64,000 bases of DNA from Sphingopyxis indica (lineage in GTDB: Bacteria; Pseudomonadota; Alphaproteobacteria; Sphingomonadales; Sphingomonadaceae): NCBI RefSeq assembly GCF_900188185.1, contig NZ_FZPA01000009.1:1-64000 (forward strand), in the 5' to 3' direction. The position numbers and the translations under genes were made by a program. Position 1 is the stretch's first letter. Each line of letters begins with the position of its first letter. Shown piece by piece: positions 1 through 7,357 of this stretch. Below the pieces are notes generated by a model. The model had not been told where the DNA came from, ran no database searches, and worked only from the letters and a program-made list of their open reading frames with translations.

Positions 1-2
1 AC

Positions 3-65
3 AAAGGCCAGCAGGCAAAGAAGATCGAGCGCCGCGTGAAGCGCCGCCGAAAGAAACAGGATTAG
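3..65 (+). CDS. 3' end of an unidentified upstream gene
   Basis: The first bases read open in one frame to a TAG stop at 63-65 and give a very basic tail (ending in RRVKRRRKKQD). Only about 20 residues are visible, so the protein cannot be named. The next reading frame starts five bases after this stop behind an AGGAG, so the two could share a transcript. Confidence 0.4.
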   Translation, partial: KGQQAKKIERRVKRRRKKQD

Positions 66-69
66 GAGA

Positions 70-366
70 ATGGGGAGTCAAGTATATAATTCCCATCCCG
101 AATGGATGGCCGAATGGGCCGAGGCCGAGGGGCTGCCGAAAGACCTCGCCCGGCTGCGCGAGCACGAGAAATTCCGCACCGCGATCCGCGAAGCGGTCGA
201 CCGGGTCAACGGCCAGCTGTCGGTGATCGAAAAGGTGCGCAAGTTCGACTTCGCCGACGAAGCCTTCAGCATCGAGAATGAGCAGATGACGCCGTCGATG
301 AAAATTCGTCGGCACATCCTGCGCGACGTCTATGCCGACAAGATCGCGGCGCTCTATCGGGGGTAG
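70..366 (+). pseudogene. orphan C-terminal fragment of a long-chain acyl-CoA synthetase
   Basis: The 98-residue product matches only the extreme C-terminus of AMP-forming long-chain acyl-CoA synthetases: the stretches LSVIEKVRKF, FSIENEQMTPSMKIRRH and a final ALY are typical of the last 60 residues of that family, whose members are about 590 residues long. The adenylate-forming core is absent. An in-frame TGA lies at 37-39, and the other upstream frames do not look like acyl-CoA synthetase, so this is not a simple frameshift within the visible sequence. An AGGAGA stands directly before the ATG, so the piece may still be translated. It is most simply a deletion remnant. No function should be assumed. 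Confidence 0.6.
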
Positions 367-431
367 GGGCCGTCCGGGACGGGCTATTTGCGGGCGATGT
401 CGGCTTTCGGGCGATTGCGGCCGTTCCTAAG

Positions 432-559
432 CCCCTCCTCTTCAGAGGAGGGGTTGGGGGTGGTGGCGCGCGACAGCGCGCAAGACTTCGAGCACCACCC
501 CGCTGCGACTAACGCGCAAAGCGCGTAAGTCTCGCTGCCCCTCCTCTGAAGAGGAGGGG
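432..559. repeat. REP-like palindromic element, CCCCTCCTC family
   Basis: Two 22-base palindromes, CCCCTCCTC-TTCA-GAGGAGGGG type, at 432-453 and 538-559 bracket an inner arm (GGTGGTG... / ...CACCACCCC). The same element recurs at 44590-44703, and relatives with a CCCCTCCCGC core lie at 11884-11998 and 26411-26560. It fills most of the 367-710 gap between genes. It could act as a bidirectional transcription end for the fragment before it and the lipoprotein gene after it, which reads toward it. Confidence 0.8.
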
Positions 560-642
560 TTTGGTCAAACGTCCGCTACCCACCCCAAAGCCGACACAAG
601 GCAAACCGCTGTCCGGCGGAGGAAGACCGGCACTTGATCAAT

Positions 643-696
643 GACGGGCGGGGATGCGACCCGAAGAGCTCGGCGCAAACCGGAACCCCGCCCGTC
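643..696. other. 11-bp perfect stem, possible end of the lipoprotein transcript
   Basis: GACGGGCGGGG at 643-653 pairs perfectly with CCCCGCCCGTC at 686-696. It sits just downstream of the minus-strand lipoprotein gene, so its hairpin may protect or end that transcript. There is no T-run, so it is not a canonical intrinsic terminator. Confidence 0.35.
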
Positions 697-710
697 GCCG
701 AGCCATGGGC

Positions 711-1160
711 TCAGCCAGCGTCCCCCGCCGGTTTGCGATAGGGGACGAAGTCGCCAAAGACGCAGGTCGGGCCGCGGATGCCGCTCGACCGGTCGACCAG
801 ATGGAAAAAGTCGCCGTTGCACACCTGCGACCCATATTGCTCGATCACCATGATGTCGCTGTCGCGCGCAAGGCCGGGGCAGCTGCCTTTCAGGTCGTTG
901 CGATAGACGAGGTTTCCGCCCGAGCGATAGAGGAGAATATTGTCCGACACGCGGATCACGTCGTTCGAGCGATAGCTGGGCAGGCAAGTTTCGGGCTTGC
1001 CTGCGACCTTGCCGGCCAGCTGCTTGTCGAGCGTCTCCGCCTGTTTGGGCGTCAGTGCCGCGGCGCCGGCCTCGGCGGTGCCCGACGGCGCGCAGCCGGT
1101 GAGGAACGGGGCTGAAGCCGCCAGCAGGGCGGCGGTGCAGAGGAATGTCGGCCTGGCCAT
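711..1160 (-). CDS. small lipoprotein (DUF6491-like)
   Basis: A 149-residue protein with a lipoprotein signal: hydrophobic stretch then a lipobox ending FLTGC, so it should be acylated and held in the cell envelope. The mature part has the pattern NDVIRVSDNILLYRSGG...SCPGL and four further cysteines, resembling the DUF6491 family of unknown function. The start at 1160 is preferred over an ATG six bases upstream because AAGGAG lies seven bases before it, whereas the upstream ATG is almost on top of the ribosome site. It stands alone, 66 bp from the gloB stop. Confidence 0.75.
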   Translation of the reverse strand: MARPTFLCTAALLAASAPFLTGCAPSGTAEAGAAALTPKQAETLDKQLAGKVAGKPETCLPSYRSNDVIRVSDNILLYRSGGNLVYRNDLKGSCPGLARDSDIMVIEQYGSQVCNGDFFHLVDRSSGIRGPTCVFGDFVPYRKPAGDAG

Positions 1161-1226
1161 GATCATACTCCTTGCAGTCTGACGTTCGTTAGACGGACTC
1201 CGATGAACGCAGCCTTACGCGGCCGC

Positions 1227-1955
1227 TCACGCCGCGTCCTTGAGCGCGCGGATGCGTCCGAGTTCGGCGGCGCTCGGCGCGCGGAGGAAGGGGTTCGTCG
1301 CGCGTTCGGCGCCGATCGTCGTCGGCACTGTCGCTTCGCCGGCTGCGCGCGCGGCCTCGACCTCGGCAAGTCGCGCCGCCAGCGCCGCATTGTCCGGTTC
1401 GACCGTCACCGCGAAGCGCGCGTTCGACAGCGTATATTCGTGCGCGCAATAGACGCGCGTCGCATCGTCGAGCGTGCCGAGCCGCTGCATATTCGCGAAC
1501 ATCTGGTCCGCGGTGCCCTCGAACAGCCGGCCGCAGCCCATCGCGAACATCGTGTCGCCGACGAAGATCGCGCCGTCGCCCGCGAAATAATAGGCGATAT
1601 GGCCCGCGGTGTGCGCGGGCACGTCCCACACCTCGGCGACGTGCGCGCCGAGCGTCACCGTGTCGCCGCCCCCGACCAGCCGGTCGGCGGTCGGGATGCG
1701 TTCGCGCTCGGCGGCGGGCGCGATGATCTCGCAGCCGGTCTTCGCCTTGATGTCGGCGTTGCCGCCCGTGTGGTCGGGGTGCCAGTGGGTGTTCCAGATC
1801 GCGGTGATCGGCCAGCCGCGTGCCTCCGCCTCGGCCAGCACCGGATCGGCGACCGCGGGATCGACAACCATCGTCTCGAAGCTGCCCGGATCGTGAACCA
1901 GCCAGACATAATTGTCGCTGAGCACGGGGATGCGGACGATCTCGAGCTTGGCCAC
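1227..1955 (-). CDS. gloB: hydroxyacylglutathione hydrolase (glyoxalase II)
   Basis: Metallo-beta-lactamase-fold hydrolase that splits S-lactoylglutathione to lactate and glutathione, the second step of methylglyoxal detoxification. The 242-residue protein has the metal-binding THWHPDH motif (residues 56-62), HTAGH near 115, GDTMF with the bridging Asp, and a late CAHEYT histidine, then the short glyoxalase II C-terminal domain ending in NPFLRA. The start is GTG, with GAGAGGAG seven bases upstream. The glyoxalase I-like gene lies upstream on the same strand, so both pathway steps are together. Confidence 0.93.
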   Translation of the reverse strand: MAKLEIVRIPVLSDNYVWLVHDPGSFETMVVDPAVADPVLAEAEARGWPITAIWNTHWHPDHTGGNADIKAKTGCEIIAPAAERERIPTADRLVGGGDTVTLGAHVAEVWDVPAHTAGHIAYYFAGDGAIFVGDTMFAMGCGRLFEGTADQMFANMQRLGTLDDATRVYCAHEYTLSNARFAVTVEPDNAALAARLAEVEAARAAGEATVPTTIGAERATNPFLRAPSAAELGRIRALKDAA

Positions 1956-2043
1956 GTCGGGTCTCCTCTCTGCGCCGGCCTCCGCGTTTCCCGATGGAGT
2001 CGTTCGCGCGCGCCGCGATTATGCCGCGCGTCCGGCGTTCTGG

Positions 2044-2481
2044 CTACCAGCTACCCGTATTCGGCATCGAGGCCCAGGGTTCGGCGGGGTCGAGATAGCC
2101 GTCCTGCAGCAACTCGACCGAAATGCCGTCGGGCGAGCGCACGAAGGCCATATGTCCGTCGCGCGGCGGGCGGTTGATCGTCACCCCGGCGTCCATCAGC
2201 CGCTGGCAGGTGTCATAGATATTCTCGACCCGATAGGCGAGATGGCCGAAATTGCGTCCGCCGGAATAGGTTTCGGGCGCGCTGCCGTCCTCGGGCGGCC
2301 AATTATAGGTCAGCTCGACCTCGGCGACGCCTTCCTGTCCGGGCGGGGCGAGGAAGATCAGCGTGAAGCGGCCGCCTTCATTGTCGAAACGGCGCACCTC
2401 TTCGAGCCCGATCAGCTTGAAGAAGTCGATCGTGGCGTCGGGATCCGACACGCGGATCATCGTGTGGAGATATTTGGTCAT
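2044..2481 (-). CDS. gloA: lactoylglutathione lyase-like VOC protein (glyoxalase I)
   Basis: A 145-residue vicinal-oxygen-chelate protein beginning KYLHTMIRVSDPDATIDFF, the usual glyoxalase I opening, with the first metal His near the N-terminus, an AEVELTYN strand carrying a metal Glu, GHLAYRV, and a C-terminal ISVELLQ Glu. It should isomerise the hemithioacetal of methylglyoxal and glutathione to S-lactoylglutathione, feeding gloB next door. It is followed by gloB at 88 bp and preceded at nine bp by a thioesterase, so co-transcription is likely. The assignment to methylglyoxal rather than another thiol adduct is by family and context. Confidence 0.85.
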   Translation of the reverse strand: MTKYLHTMIRVSDPDATIDFFKLIGLEEVRRFDNEGGRFTLIFLAPPGQEGVAEVELTYNWPPEDGSAPETYSGGRNFGHLAYRVENIYDTCQRLMDAGVTINRPPRDGHMAFVRSPDGISVELLQDGYLDPAEPWASMPNTGSW

Positions 2482-2490
2482 GGAGCTATA

Positions 2491-2928
2491 TTAGGCGCGA
2501 AGGCCGCACCCTTCAAATGCTTCGAACAAAGATACGAATTCATCGGGGACCGGCGCCGGCGCGCCGCGCGCTTCGCCGACATGGACGTTCACCAGCAGCC
2601 CGCCCGCGCGCAGATCCTCGCGCCCCTTGCCGTGCAGTTCGAACAAATAGGTCATCGACGAGCGGCCGACGCGCGATGCGCGCACGCAAATGTCGATCTC
2701 TTCGTCGAGCAGGATCGGCGCCTTGTAATCGACCTCGGCCCGCGCGACGTGAAACTCGGGGCTTGCATGGTGCGGCCAGCGATCATGGACGCCCGCCGCG
2801 CGCCAATATTCGGTGATGCCGATGTCGAAATATTCGAGGTAGCGGCTGTTGAAGACGACGGCCTGCGCGTCGATTTCGGCGTAGCGCACGCGCTTGGTGA
2901 CATGGAAACGAAAGTCGTTCCGGGCCAT
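2491..2928 (-). CDS. acyl-CoA thioesterase, YbgC-like 4HBT hot-dog fold
   Basis: A 145-residue single hot-dog domain. The motif YAEIDAQAVVFNSRYLEYFD (around residues 16-35) is the YbgC/4-hydroxybenzoyl-CoA thioesterase signature with Asp20 as the expected catalytic residue. Such enzymes hydrolyse short or aromatic acyl-CoAs in the cytoplasm, YbgC in association with the Tol-Pal system. There is no Tol-Pal gene here, so the substrate is open. It sits 15 bp downstream of the alpha/beta hydrolase gene and nine bp before the glyoxalase gene. Confidence 0.8.
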   Translation of the reverse strand: MARNDFRFHVTKRVRYAEIDAQAVVFNSRYLEYFDIGITEYWRAAGVHDRWPHHASPEFHVARAEVDYKAPILLDEEIDICVRASRVGRSSMTYLFELHGKGREDLRAGGLLVNVHVGEARGAPAPVPDEFVSLFEAFEGCGLRA

Positions 2929-2943
2929 GGATGATCCTCTGGT

Positions 2944-3711
2944 TCAGCTAAGCGGCGTCGCGAGGCGCGCGACGGTGTCGATGAGCAGCGCGATGTCGCT
3001 CTCGCGCGAGAGCCGGTGGTCGCCGCCCTTGACGAGCGTGACCTGCACATCCGCGCTCGCGAGCGCGGCCGCCAGCGTCAGGCTGATTTCGGGCGGGACG
3101 TCGCCATCCTCCTGCCCGTGGAGCAGGCGCACGGGGCAGGCGAGCGGGATTTCGGTGCCGAGCAGGCGGTTTGCTTCGCCCGACTGCCAGAAGCGCCGCG
3201 TCGTGACATAGGGCTGGTCGCTATAGGGCGTCGCTTCGCTGAGTTCGCCTTCGGCCTCGATGATCGCCTTTTCCTCGCTCGTGAAGCCCCAGTCGGTGAA
3301 GTCGGGCGCCGCGGCAATGCCGACGAGCCCCGCGACGCGCGCCGGCCCGTCGCGCTGCACAAGCGCCAGCGCGGCGAGCAGCATCAGCCAGCCGCCGAGT
3401 GACGATCCGACGAGCAGCACCGGACCTTCGGCCTTCGCGTCGATCAGGTCCAGAATGTCGCCGCGCCAGTCGAGCAGGCTCTGTTCGGCGAACAGCCCCT
3501 CCGACGATCCGCAGCCGGCATAATCGAGCAGCAGGCAGGCGCGCCCCTCGGCCGCCGCCCAGGCGAAGAGCGCGGTCGCCTTGCCGCCCTCCATGTCGGA
3601 CATATAGCCGGGCAGAAAGACGATCGTCGGCCCGCTGCCCGCGACATGGCGATAGGCGAGCCGCGGTCGGCCCGGCCGCTCGAGATAGGCGGGAGGCGTT
3701 ATATCGGCCAC
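2944..3711 (-). CDS. alpha/beta hydrolase (ABHD10-like esterase)
   Basis: A 255-residue serine hydrolase. It shows the oxyanion strand VFLPGYMSDMEGGKA, the nucleophile elbow GSSLGG, an acid strand LLHGQEDGDVP and a final GGDHRLS histidine, an order and spacing close to ABHD10-type thioesterases/esterases. GTG at 3711 is taken as the start because it lies seven bases after the stop of the upstream DUF6356 gene and begins directly before the recognisable domain; a longer frame would run through the neighbouring gene. No signal peptide. Substrate unknown. Confidence 0.8.
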   Translation of the reverse strand: MADITPPAYLERPGRPRLAYRHVAGSGPTIVFLPGYMSDMEGGKATALFAWAAAEGRACLLLDYAGCGSSEGLFAEQSLLDWRGDILDLIDAKAEGPVLLVGSSLGGWLMLLAALALVQRDGPARVAGLVGIAAAPDFTDWGFTSEEKAIIEAEGELSEATPYSDQPYVTTRRFWQSGEANRLLGTEIPLACPVRLLHGQEDGDVPPEISLTLAAALASADVQVTLVKGGDHRLSRESDIALLIDTVARLATPLS

Positions 3712-3718
3712 GGCGCGG

Positions 3719-3973
3719 TCAGATGACCCAGTCGACGGTCTGCATTTGCGCGACCGCCCGCCCTTTGGCGCGGCGCTGTTCGACCATGATCCGGTTGAGC
3801 CGCTGGATCGTGTCGCTGCCGGTGGTGATGCACCAGCCGGGGACGAGCGCATGGACGAGCGCGCACAGCCCGCCCCAGATCATCGTCAGGCCGAAGCGCG
3901 AGGCGACCCCGAAATGCTCGAGGTAATTTTCATCGACGCTCTTTGGATGGTCGACGAACAGGCGCTTGAACAT
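3719..3973 (-). CDS. DUF6356 small membrane protein
   Basis: An 84-residue protein opening MFKRLFVDHPKSVDENYLEHFGVASRFG, the hallmark of DUF6356, a family found largely in sphingomonads and relatives. A hydrophobic segment (about residues 27-48) is probably one membrane span, followed by a conserved TGSDTIQRLN stretch. Function unknown. It is the first gene of the minus-strand run that continues into the hydrolase, thioesterase and glyoxalase genes. Confidence 0.8.
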   Translation of the reverse strand: MFKRLFVDHPKSVDENYLEHFGVASRFGLTMIWGGLCALVHALVPGWCITTGSDTIQRLNRIMVEQRRAKGRAVAQMQTVDWVI

Positions 3974-4072
3974 GGCGGCTCCTTTCCGGTTGCCGCCGCC
4001 CTAGCGGGGAGGGGCGATTCCGGCAAGGGAGGCTGCCGGGCTGTGGCGGGGCGCGTCGGACATGGCGCGACT

Positions 4073-4507
4073 TTAGTCGTGGCTCCCACCGCCGCCAATG
4101 ATCGTTTTTGTACCATGCCGCAGCCGCCAGTTGGCAAGATGCGCCGCCGCGAGGCTGAGCGCGCCGGCCGAGGTGAACCAGCGGTCGGCGGCTTCGGGAT
4201 CGAGCGTGCCGAGCCAGCCTGCGTGACCGGCGAGACCGAGGCCGAGCAGAATCAGTCCGCCCGCCGCGAGCAGCGCCGGTCCTGCCCGCCGGTGCCGCCG
4301 CCAGCCGCCCGTCATGGCAACGAATGCCGCGGGCGTGGCGAGCAGCAGGATCGCGGCGTGGATCCACTCGGGCAGCGACAGCCAGGCGGCGAGCGCGGGC
4401 GCGAGCAGCAACAGCAGCGGCAGCGCGAGGCAATGGACCAGGCAGGCGAAGGACAGGCCGACGCCGACCGCGTCGAACAGGCGCGCGCGGGAGGAGGGGA
4501 GGCACAT
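4073..4507 (-). CDS. MerC-domain membrane protein
   Basis: A 144-residue protein with about four hydrophobic segments. The first carries CLVHC, the paired cysteines that bind metal in MerC mercuric transporters, and it ends with a His-containing GGGGSHD tail. No merA or merR is nearby, so a role in zinc or another soft metal is as likely as mercury. The ATG at 4507 is preferred over one at 4564 because the latter lies inside the palindrome at 4547-4565, the best candidate for this gene's operator. The gene is divergent from thrS. Confidence 0.75.
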   Translation of the reverse strand: MCLPSSRARLFDAVGVGLSFACLVHCLALPLLLLLAPALAAWLSLPEWIHAAILLLATPAAFVAMTGGWRRHRRAGPALLAAGGLILLGLGLAGHAGWLGTLDPEAADRWFTSAGALSLAAAHLANWRLRHGTKTIIGGGGSHD

Positions 4508-4546
4508 GCGACAGGGGCTTTCCGAAAGAGGATCGCCCGCCCAGAT

Positions 4547-4565
4547 AATGATATAGTGTATCATT
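4547..4565. promoter_or_regulatory. 19-bp AT-rich palindrome, Fur/Zur-family-like operator
   Basis: AATGATA-TAGTG-TATCATT is a perfect inverted repeat with 7-bp arms in an otherwise GC-rich region. With the preceding GAT the left half reads GATAATGATA, equal to half of the classical E. coli Fur box. It lies between the divergent MerC-like gene and thrS. Metal control of the MerC-like gene is the simplest reading; the regulator is inferred. Confidence 0.45.
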
Positions 4566-4655
4566 GCAAGGGGTGACTGCGAAACCACCCCTTGCCGCTC
4601 CTGTCGCATACTGGCAAAGGGGCGCAGTTTTAGCCCGCCAGAAAGGCCCCTTTTT
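4566..4655 (+). promoter_or_regulatory. thrS leader with two competing hairpins (candidate attenuator or translational operator)
   Basis: Hairpin 1 is a perfect 10-bp stem, GCAAGGGGTG (4566-4575) with CACCCCTTGC (4586-4595). Hairpin 2 pairs AAAGGGGC (4616-4623) with GCCCCTTT (4646-4653) and is followed by more T, ending two bases before the thrS ATG. CCCCTT of hairpin 1 (4588-4593) is also complementary to AAGGGG of hairpin 2 (4617-4622), so the two hairpins and that cross-pairing exclude each other. The only Shine-Dalgarno-like sequence (GAAAGG, 4641-4646) touches hairpin 2. Confidence 0.5.
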
Positions 4656-4657
4656 CG

Positions 4658-6664
4658 ATGTCCGAGATGATCCGCGTCACCCTTCCCGATGGCTCTGCCC
4701 GAGAAGTCGCGCGCGGCACCACCCCGGCGCAGATTGCCGCCGACATCGGACCCGGCCTTGCCAAGGCCGCCCTCGCGGCGAAGGTCGACGGCGAGGTCCG
4801 CGACATCCTGCGCCCGCTCGAGGCCGACACCAACCTCGCGCTGATAACGAGCCGCGACGAGGCCGAGGCGCTCGAGCTCGTTCGCCACGACTATGCGCAT
4901 ATCCTCGCCGAAGCGGTGCAGGCGTTGTGGCCGGGAACGCAGATCACCTTCGGTCCCGCGACCGACGACGGCTTCTATTACGATGTGAAGGCGCCCGAGA
5001 GCCGCGATCCCTTTTCGATGGACGACCTGCCCGCGATCGAAGAGAGGATGCGCGAGATCATCCGCGCCGACAAGCCGCTGCGCCGCGAGGTGTGGAGCCG
5101 CGACGCGCTGATCGCCAAATGGGAAAAGGACGGCGAGGTCTTCAAGGCCGAATGGGCAAAGGAATTGCCCGAGGGCGAGGAACTCAGCGTCTATTGGTCG
5201 GGTGATGACTGGCTCGACATGTGCCGCGGCCCGCACCTCGCGAGCACGGGCAAGGTCGACCCGCAGGCCTTCAAGCTGATGCGCGTCGCGGGCGCCTATT
5301 GGCGCGGCGACCAAAGGAATGCGCAGCTGACGCGCATCTATGGCACCGGCTGGCTGAACAAGAAGCAGCTCGACGCGCATCTTCACCGGCTGGAGGAGGC
5401 CGCGAAGCGCGACCATCGCAAGCTCGGGCGCGAAATGGACCTGTTCCACTTGCAGGAAGAGGCGCATGGGTCGGTGTTCTGGCACCCGCACGGCTATATC
5501 GTCTGGCGCGAGCTCGAAGCCTATATGCGCCGCGCGATCGACGGTGCGGGTTACAAGGAGGTCAAGACGCCGCAGGTGATGGACGCGCGCCAGTGGGAGG
5601 CGTCGGGCCACTGGGGCAAATATCGCGAAAATATGTTCGTCATCCCCGACGAGGTGCCGAATATCGAGGACGAAGGCCCGCTCGTCTCCGACGCCGCCGA
5701 ATGGATGGCGCTCAAGCCGATGAATTGCCCCGCGCACGTCCTGATCTTCCGCCAGGGGATCAAGTCGTATCGCGACCTGCCGCTGCGCATCTACGAAAAT
5801 GGCTGCTGCCACCGCAACGAGCCGCACGGCGCGCTCCACGGGCTGATGCGCGTGCGCCAGTTCACGCAGGACGATGCGCATATCTTCTGCCGCGAGGACC
5901 AGATCGTCGAGGAGGTGCAGGCCTTCTGCAAGCTCGCCGACCGCATCTATCGCGACATGGGTTTCGACGGCTATGCGATCAAGCTCGCCCTGCGCCCCGA
6001 CAAGCGCTTCGGCAGCGACGAGATGTGGGACCAGGCCGAGGCCGAGCTGCGCGACGCGGTCGTCCGCGCGGGGCTCGCGACCGAGGACTATGGCTGGGAG
6101 GAACTGCCGGGCGAGGGCGCCTTCTATGCGCCCAAGCTCGAATGGCATCTGACCGACGCGATCGGCCGGACGTGGCAGGTCGGGACGATCCAGTCCGACC
6201 GCGTCCTTCCCGACCGCCTCGACGCCTCCTATGTGGGTGAAGATGGCGAGCGTCACCGCCCGGTGATGCTCCACCGCGCGATTTTCGGCAGCTACGAACG
6301 CTTCATCGGCATTTTGATCGAACATTTCGCCGGCCGCTTCCCGACCTGGCTTGCGCCGGTGCAGGCGGTGGTCGCGACGATCGTCAGCGACGCCGACGAT
6401 TATGCAAAGGATGCGGCGGCACGGCTCGAAGCCGCGGGCATTCGCGTCGAAACCGACCTGCGCAACGAAAAGATCAACTACAAGGTGCGCGAACACAGCC
6501 TCGCCAAAGTCCCCTATCTGCTCGTCGTCGGCAAGCGCGAGGCCGACGAAGGCACGGTCGCGATCCGCACGCTCGGGCAGGAAGGGCAGCGCATCATGCC
6601 GCTCGCCGAAGCGATCGCGATGCTGAAGGGCGAGGCGACCCCGCCCGATCTGCGCGAGCCGTGA
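4658..6664 (+). CDS. thrS: threonyl-tRNA synthetase
   Basis: Class II aminoacyl-tRNA synthetase charging tRNA-Thr, 668 residues, full length. Order: TGS domain (about 1-65), editing domain with HDYAHIL around residue 77, catalytic core with MNCPAH supplying the zinc Cys, [23 protein letters not shown] motif 2, and a C-terminal anticodon domain with [13 protein letters not shown] and VVGKREA. ATG at 4658 is used; an in-frame ATG lies three codons further on. The leader hairpins end at the start codon. The stop overlaps the GTG of the AraC gene by four bases, which suggests coupling. Confidence 0.97.
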   Translation: MSEMIRVTLPDGSAREVARGTTPAQIAADIGPGLAKAALAAKVDGEVRDILRPLEADTNLALITSRDEAEALELVRHDYAHILAEAVQALWPGTQITFGPATDDGFYYDVKAPESRDPFSMDDLPAIEERMREIIRADKPLRREVWSRDALIAKWEKDGEVFKAEWAKELPEGEELSVYWSGDDWLDMCRGPHLASTGKVDPQAFKLMRVAGAYWRGDQRNAQLTRIYGTGWLNKKQLDAHLHRLEEAAKRDHRKLGREMDLFHLQEEAHGSVFWHPHGYIVWRELEAYMRRAIDGAGYKEVKTPQVMDARQWEASGHWGKYRENMFVIPDEVPNIEDEGPLVSDAAEWMALKPMNCPAHVLIFRQGIKSYRDLPLRIYENGCCHRNEPHGALHGLMRVRQFTQDDAHIFCREDQIVEEVQAFCKLADRIYRDMGFDGYAIKLALRPDKRFGSDEMWDQAEAELRDAVVRAGLATEDYGWEELPGEGAFYAPKLEWHLTDAIGRTWQVGTIQSDRVLPDRLDASYVGEDGERHRPVMLHRAIFGSYERFIGILIEHFAGRFPTWLAPVQAVVATIVSDADDYAKDAAARLEAAGIRVETDLRNEKINYKVREHSLAKVPYLLVVGKREADEGTVAIRTLGQEGQRIMPLAEAIAMLKGEATPPDLREP

Positions 6665-7347
6665 GTCTGCCCGGCATAGGCCGGCACGCGGCGGGCGAGG
6701 CATTGCCGCGTCACCGCCATGCCGAACCCTATGTCGCGGTGGTGCTGAGTGGCGGTTATGTCGAGGCGGGGGATCAGGGTCGGATCGACGCCGACGCGGG
6801 CACCGTCGTCGTCCACGACCGCTGGACGGCGCACCGCGACCTGTTCGGGCGGCGCGGGGCCGAGGTGCTCAACCTGCCGTTCGTCGTCGGCATGAGACCG
6901 GGGGCGGGGCGGCTCGCCGATCCCGATTTCGCCGTGCGCTTGTGCGAGCGCGATCCGGTCGCGGCGGCGCGTCATGTGCGCGACCATATCGTGCCGATCG
7001 TTTCGCCCGTCGACGACTGGCCCGACCTGCTCGCTGCGGCGCTGCGCGATGACCCCGATCTTCGATTGACCGATTGGGCGCGCGGCGCGGCGCTCGACCC
7101 CGCGTCGGTCAGCCGCGGCTTTGCTCGAGCCTATGGCGTGACGCCGAAGCGCTTCCGGCTCGAGGCGCGGGTGCGGCGCGCGCTTGCGGCGCTCGATGGC
7201 TGGCAGGGAAGCCTCGCCGATCTCGCCGCGGCAGAGGGCTTTGCCGACCAGGCGCATATGACGCGCGCCGTCGCTATAATGACCGGCATGCCCCCAGCGG
7301 CGATCCGGGCAAAGTCCGTTCAAGCGGGAAACTCCGCCAACCGTTAA
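6661..7347 (+). CDS. AraC-family transcriptional regulator
   Basis: A 228-residue protein with an N-terminal cupin-like sensor (histidines in [16 protein letters not shown]) and two C-terminal helix-turn-helix motifs, including [27 protein letters not shown] and [11 protein letters not shown], typical of AraC/XylS activators. It starts at GTG within the GTGA that ends thrS, so translation is probably coupled. The ligand and targets cannot be read from the sequence. Confidence 0.85.
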   Translation: MSLPGIGRHAAGEALPRHRHAEPYVAVVLSGGYVEAGDQGRIDADAGTVVVHDRWTAHRDLFGRRGAEVLNLPFVVGMRPGAGRLADPDFAVRLCERDPVAAARHVRDHIVPIVSPVDDWPDLLAAALRDDPDLRLTDWARGAALDPASVSRGFARAYGVTPKRFRLEARVRRALAALDGWQGSLADLAAAEGFADQAHMTRAVAIMTGMPPAAIRAKSVQAGNSANR

Positions 7348-7357
7348 GCCGCGGGGC

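Noticed and set aside
432..559. CRISPR-like repetition in intergenic palindromes
   Set aside because: The repeats occur in pairs or single copies scattered through the genome, as inverted not direct repeats, without regular spacers or cas genes.
4564..4657. Threonine leader peptide before thrS
   Set aside because: The only open frame through the leader starts with TTG and has a single threonine codon, so classical leader-peptide attenuation is not supported.
4073..6703. Long minus-strand open frame opposite thrS
   Set aside because: Only its last 144 codons (MerC-like) are real. The rest is a mirror of thrS, made possible by the scarcity of stop codons at high GC, and has low-complexity Arg/Asp/His-rich content.
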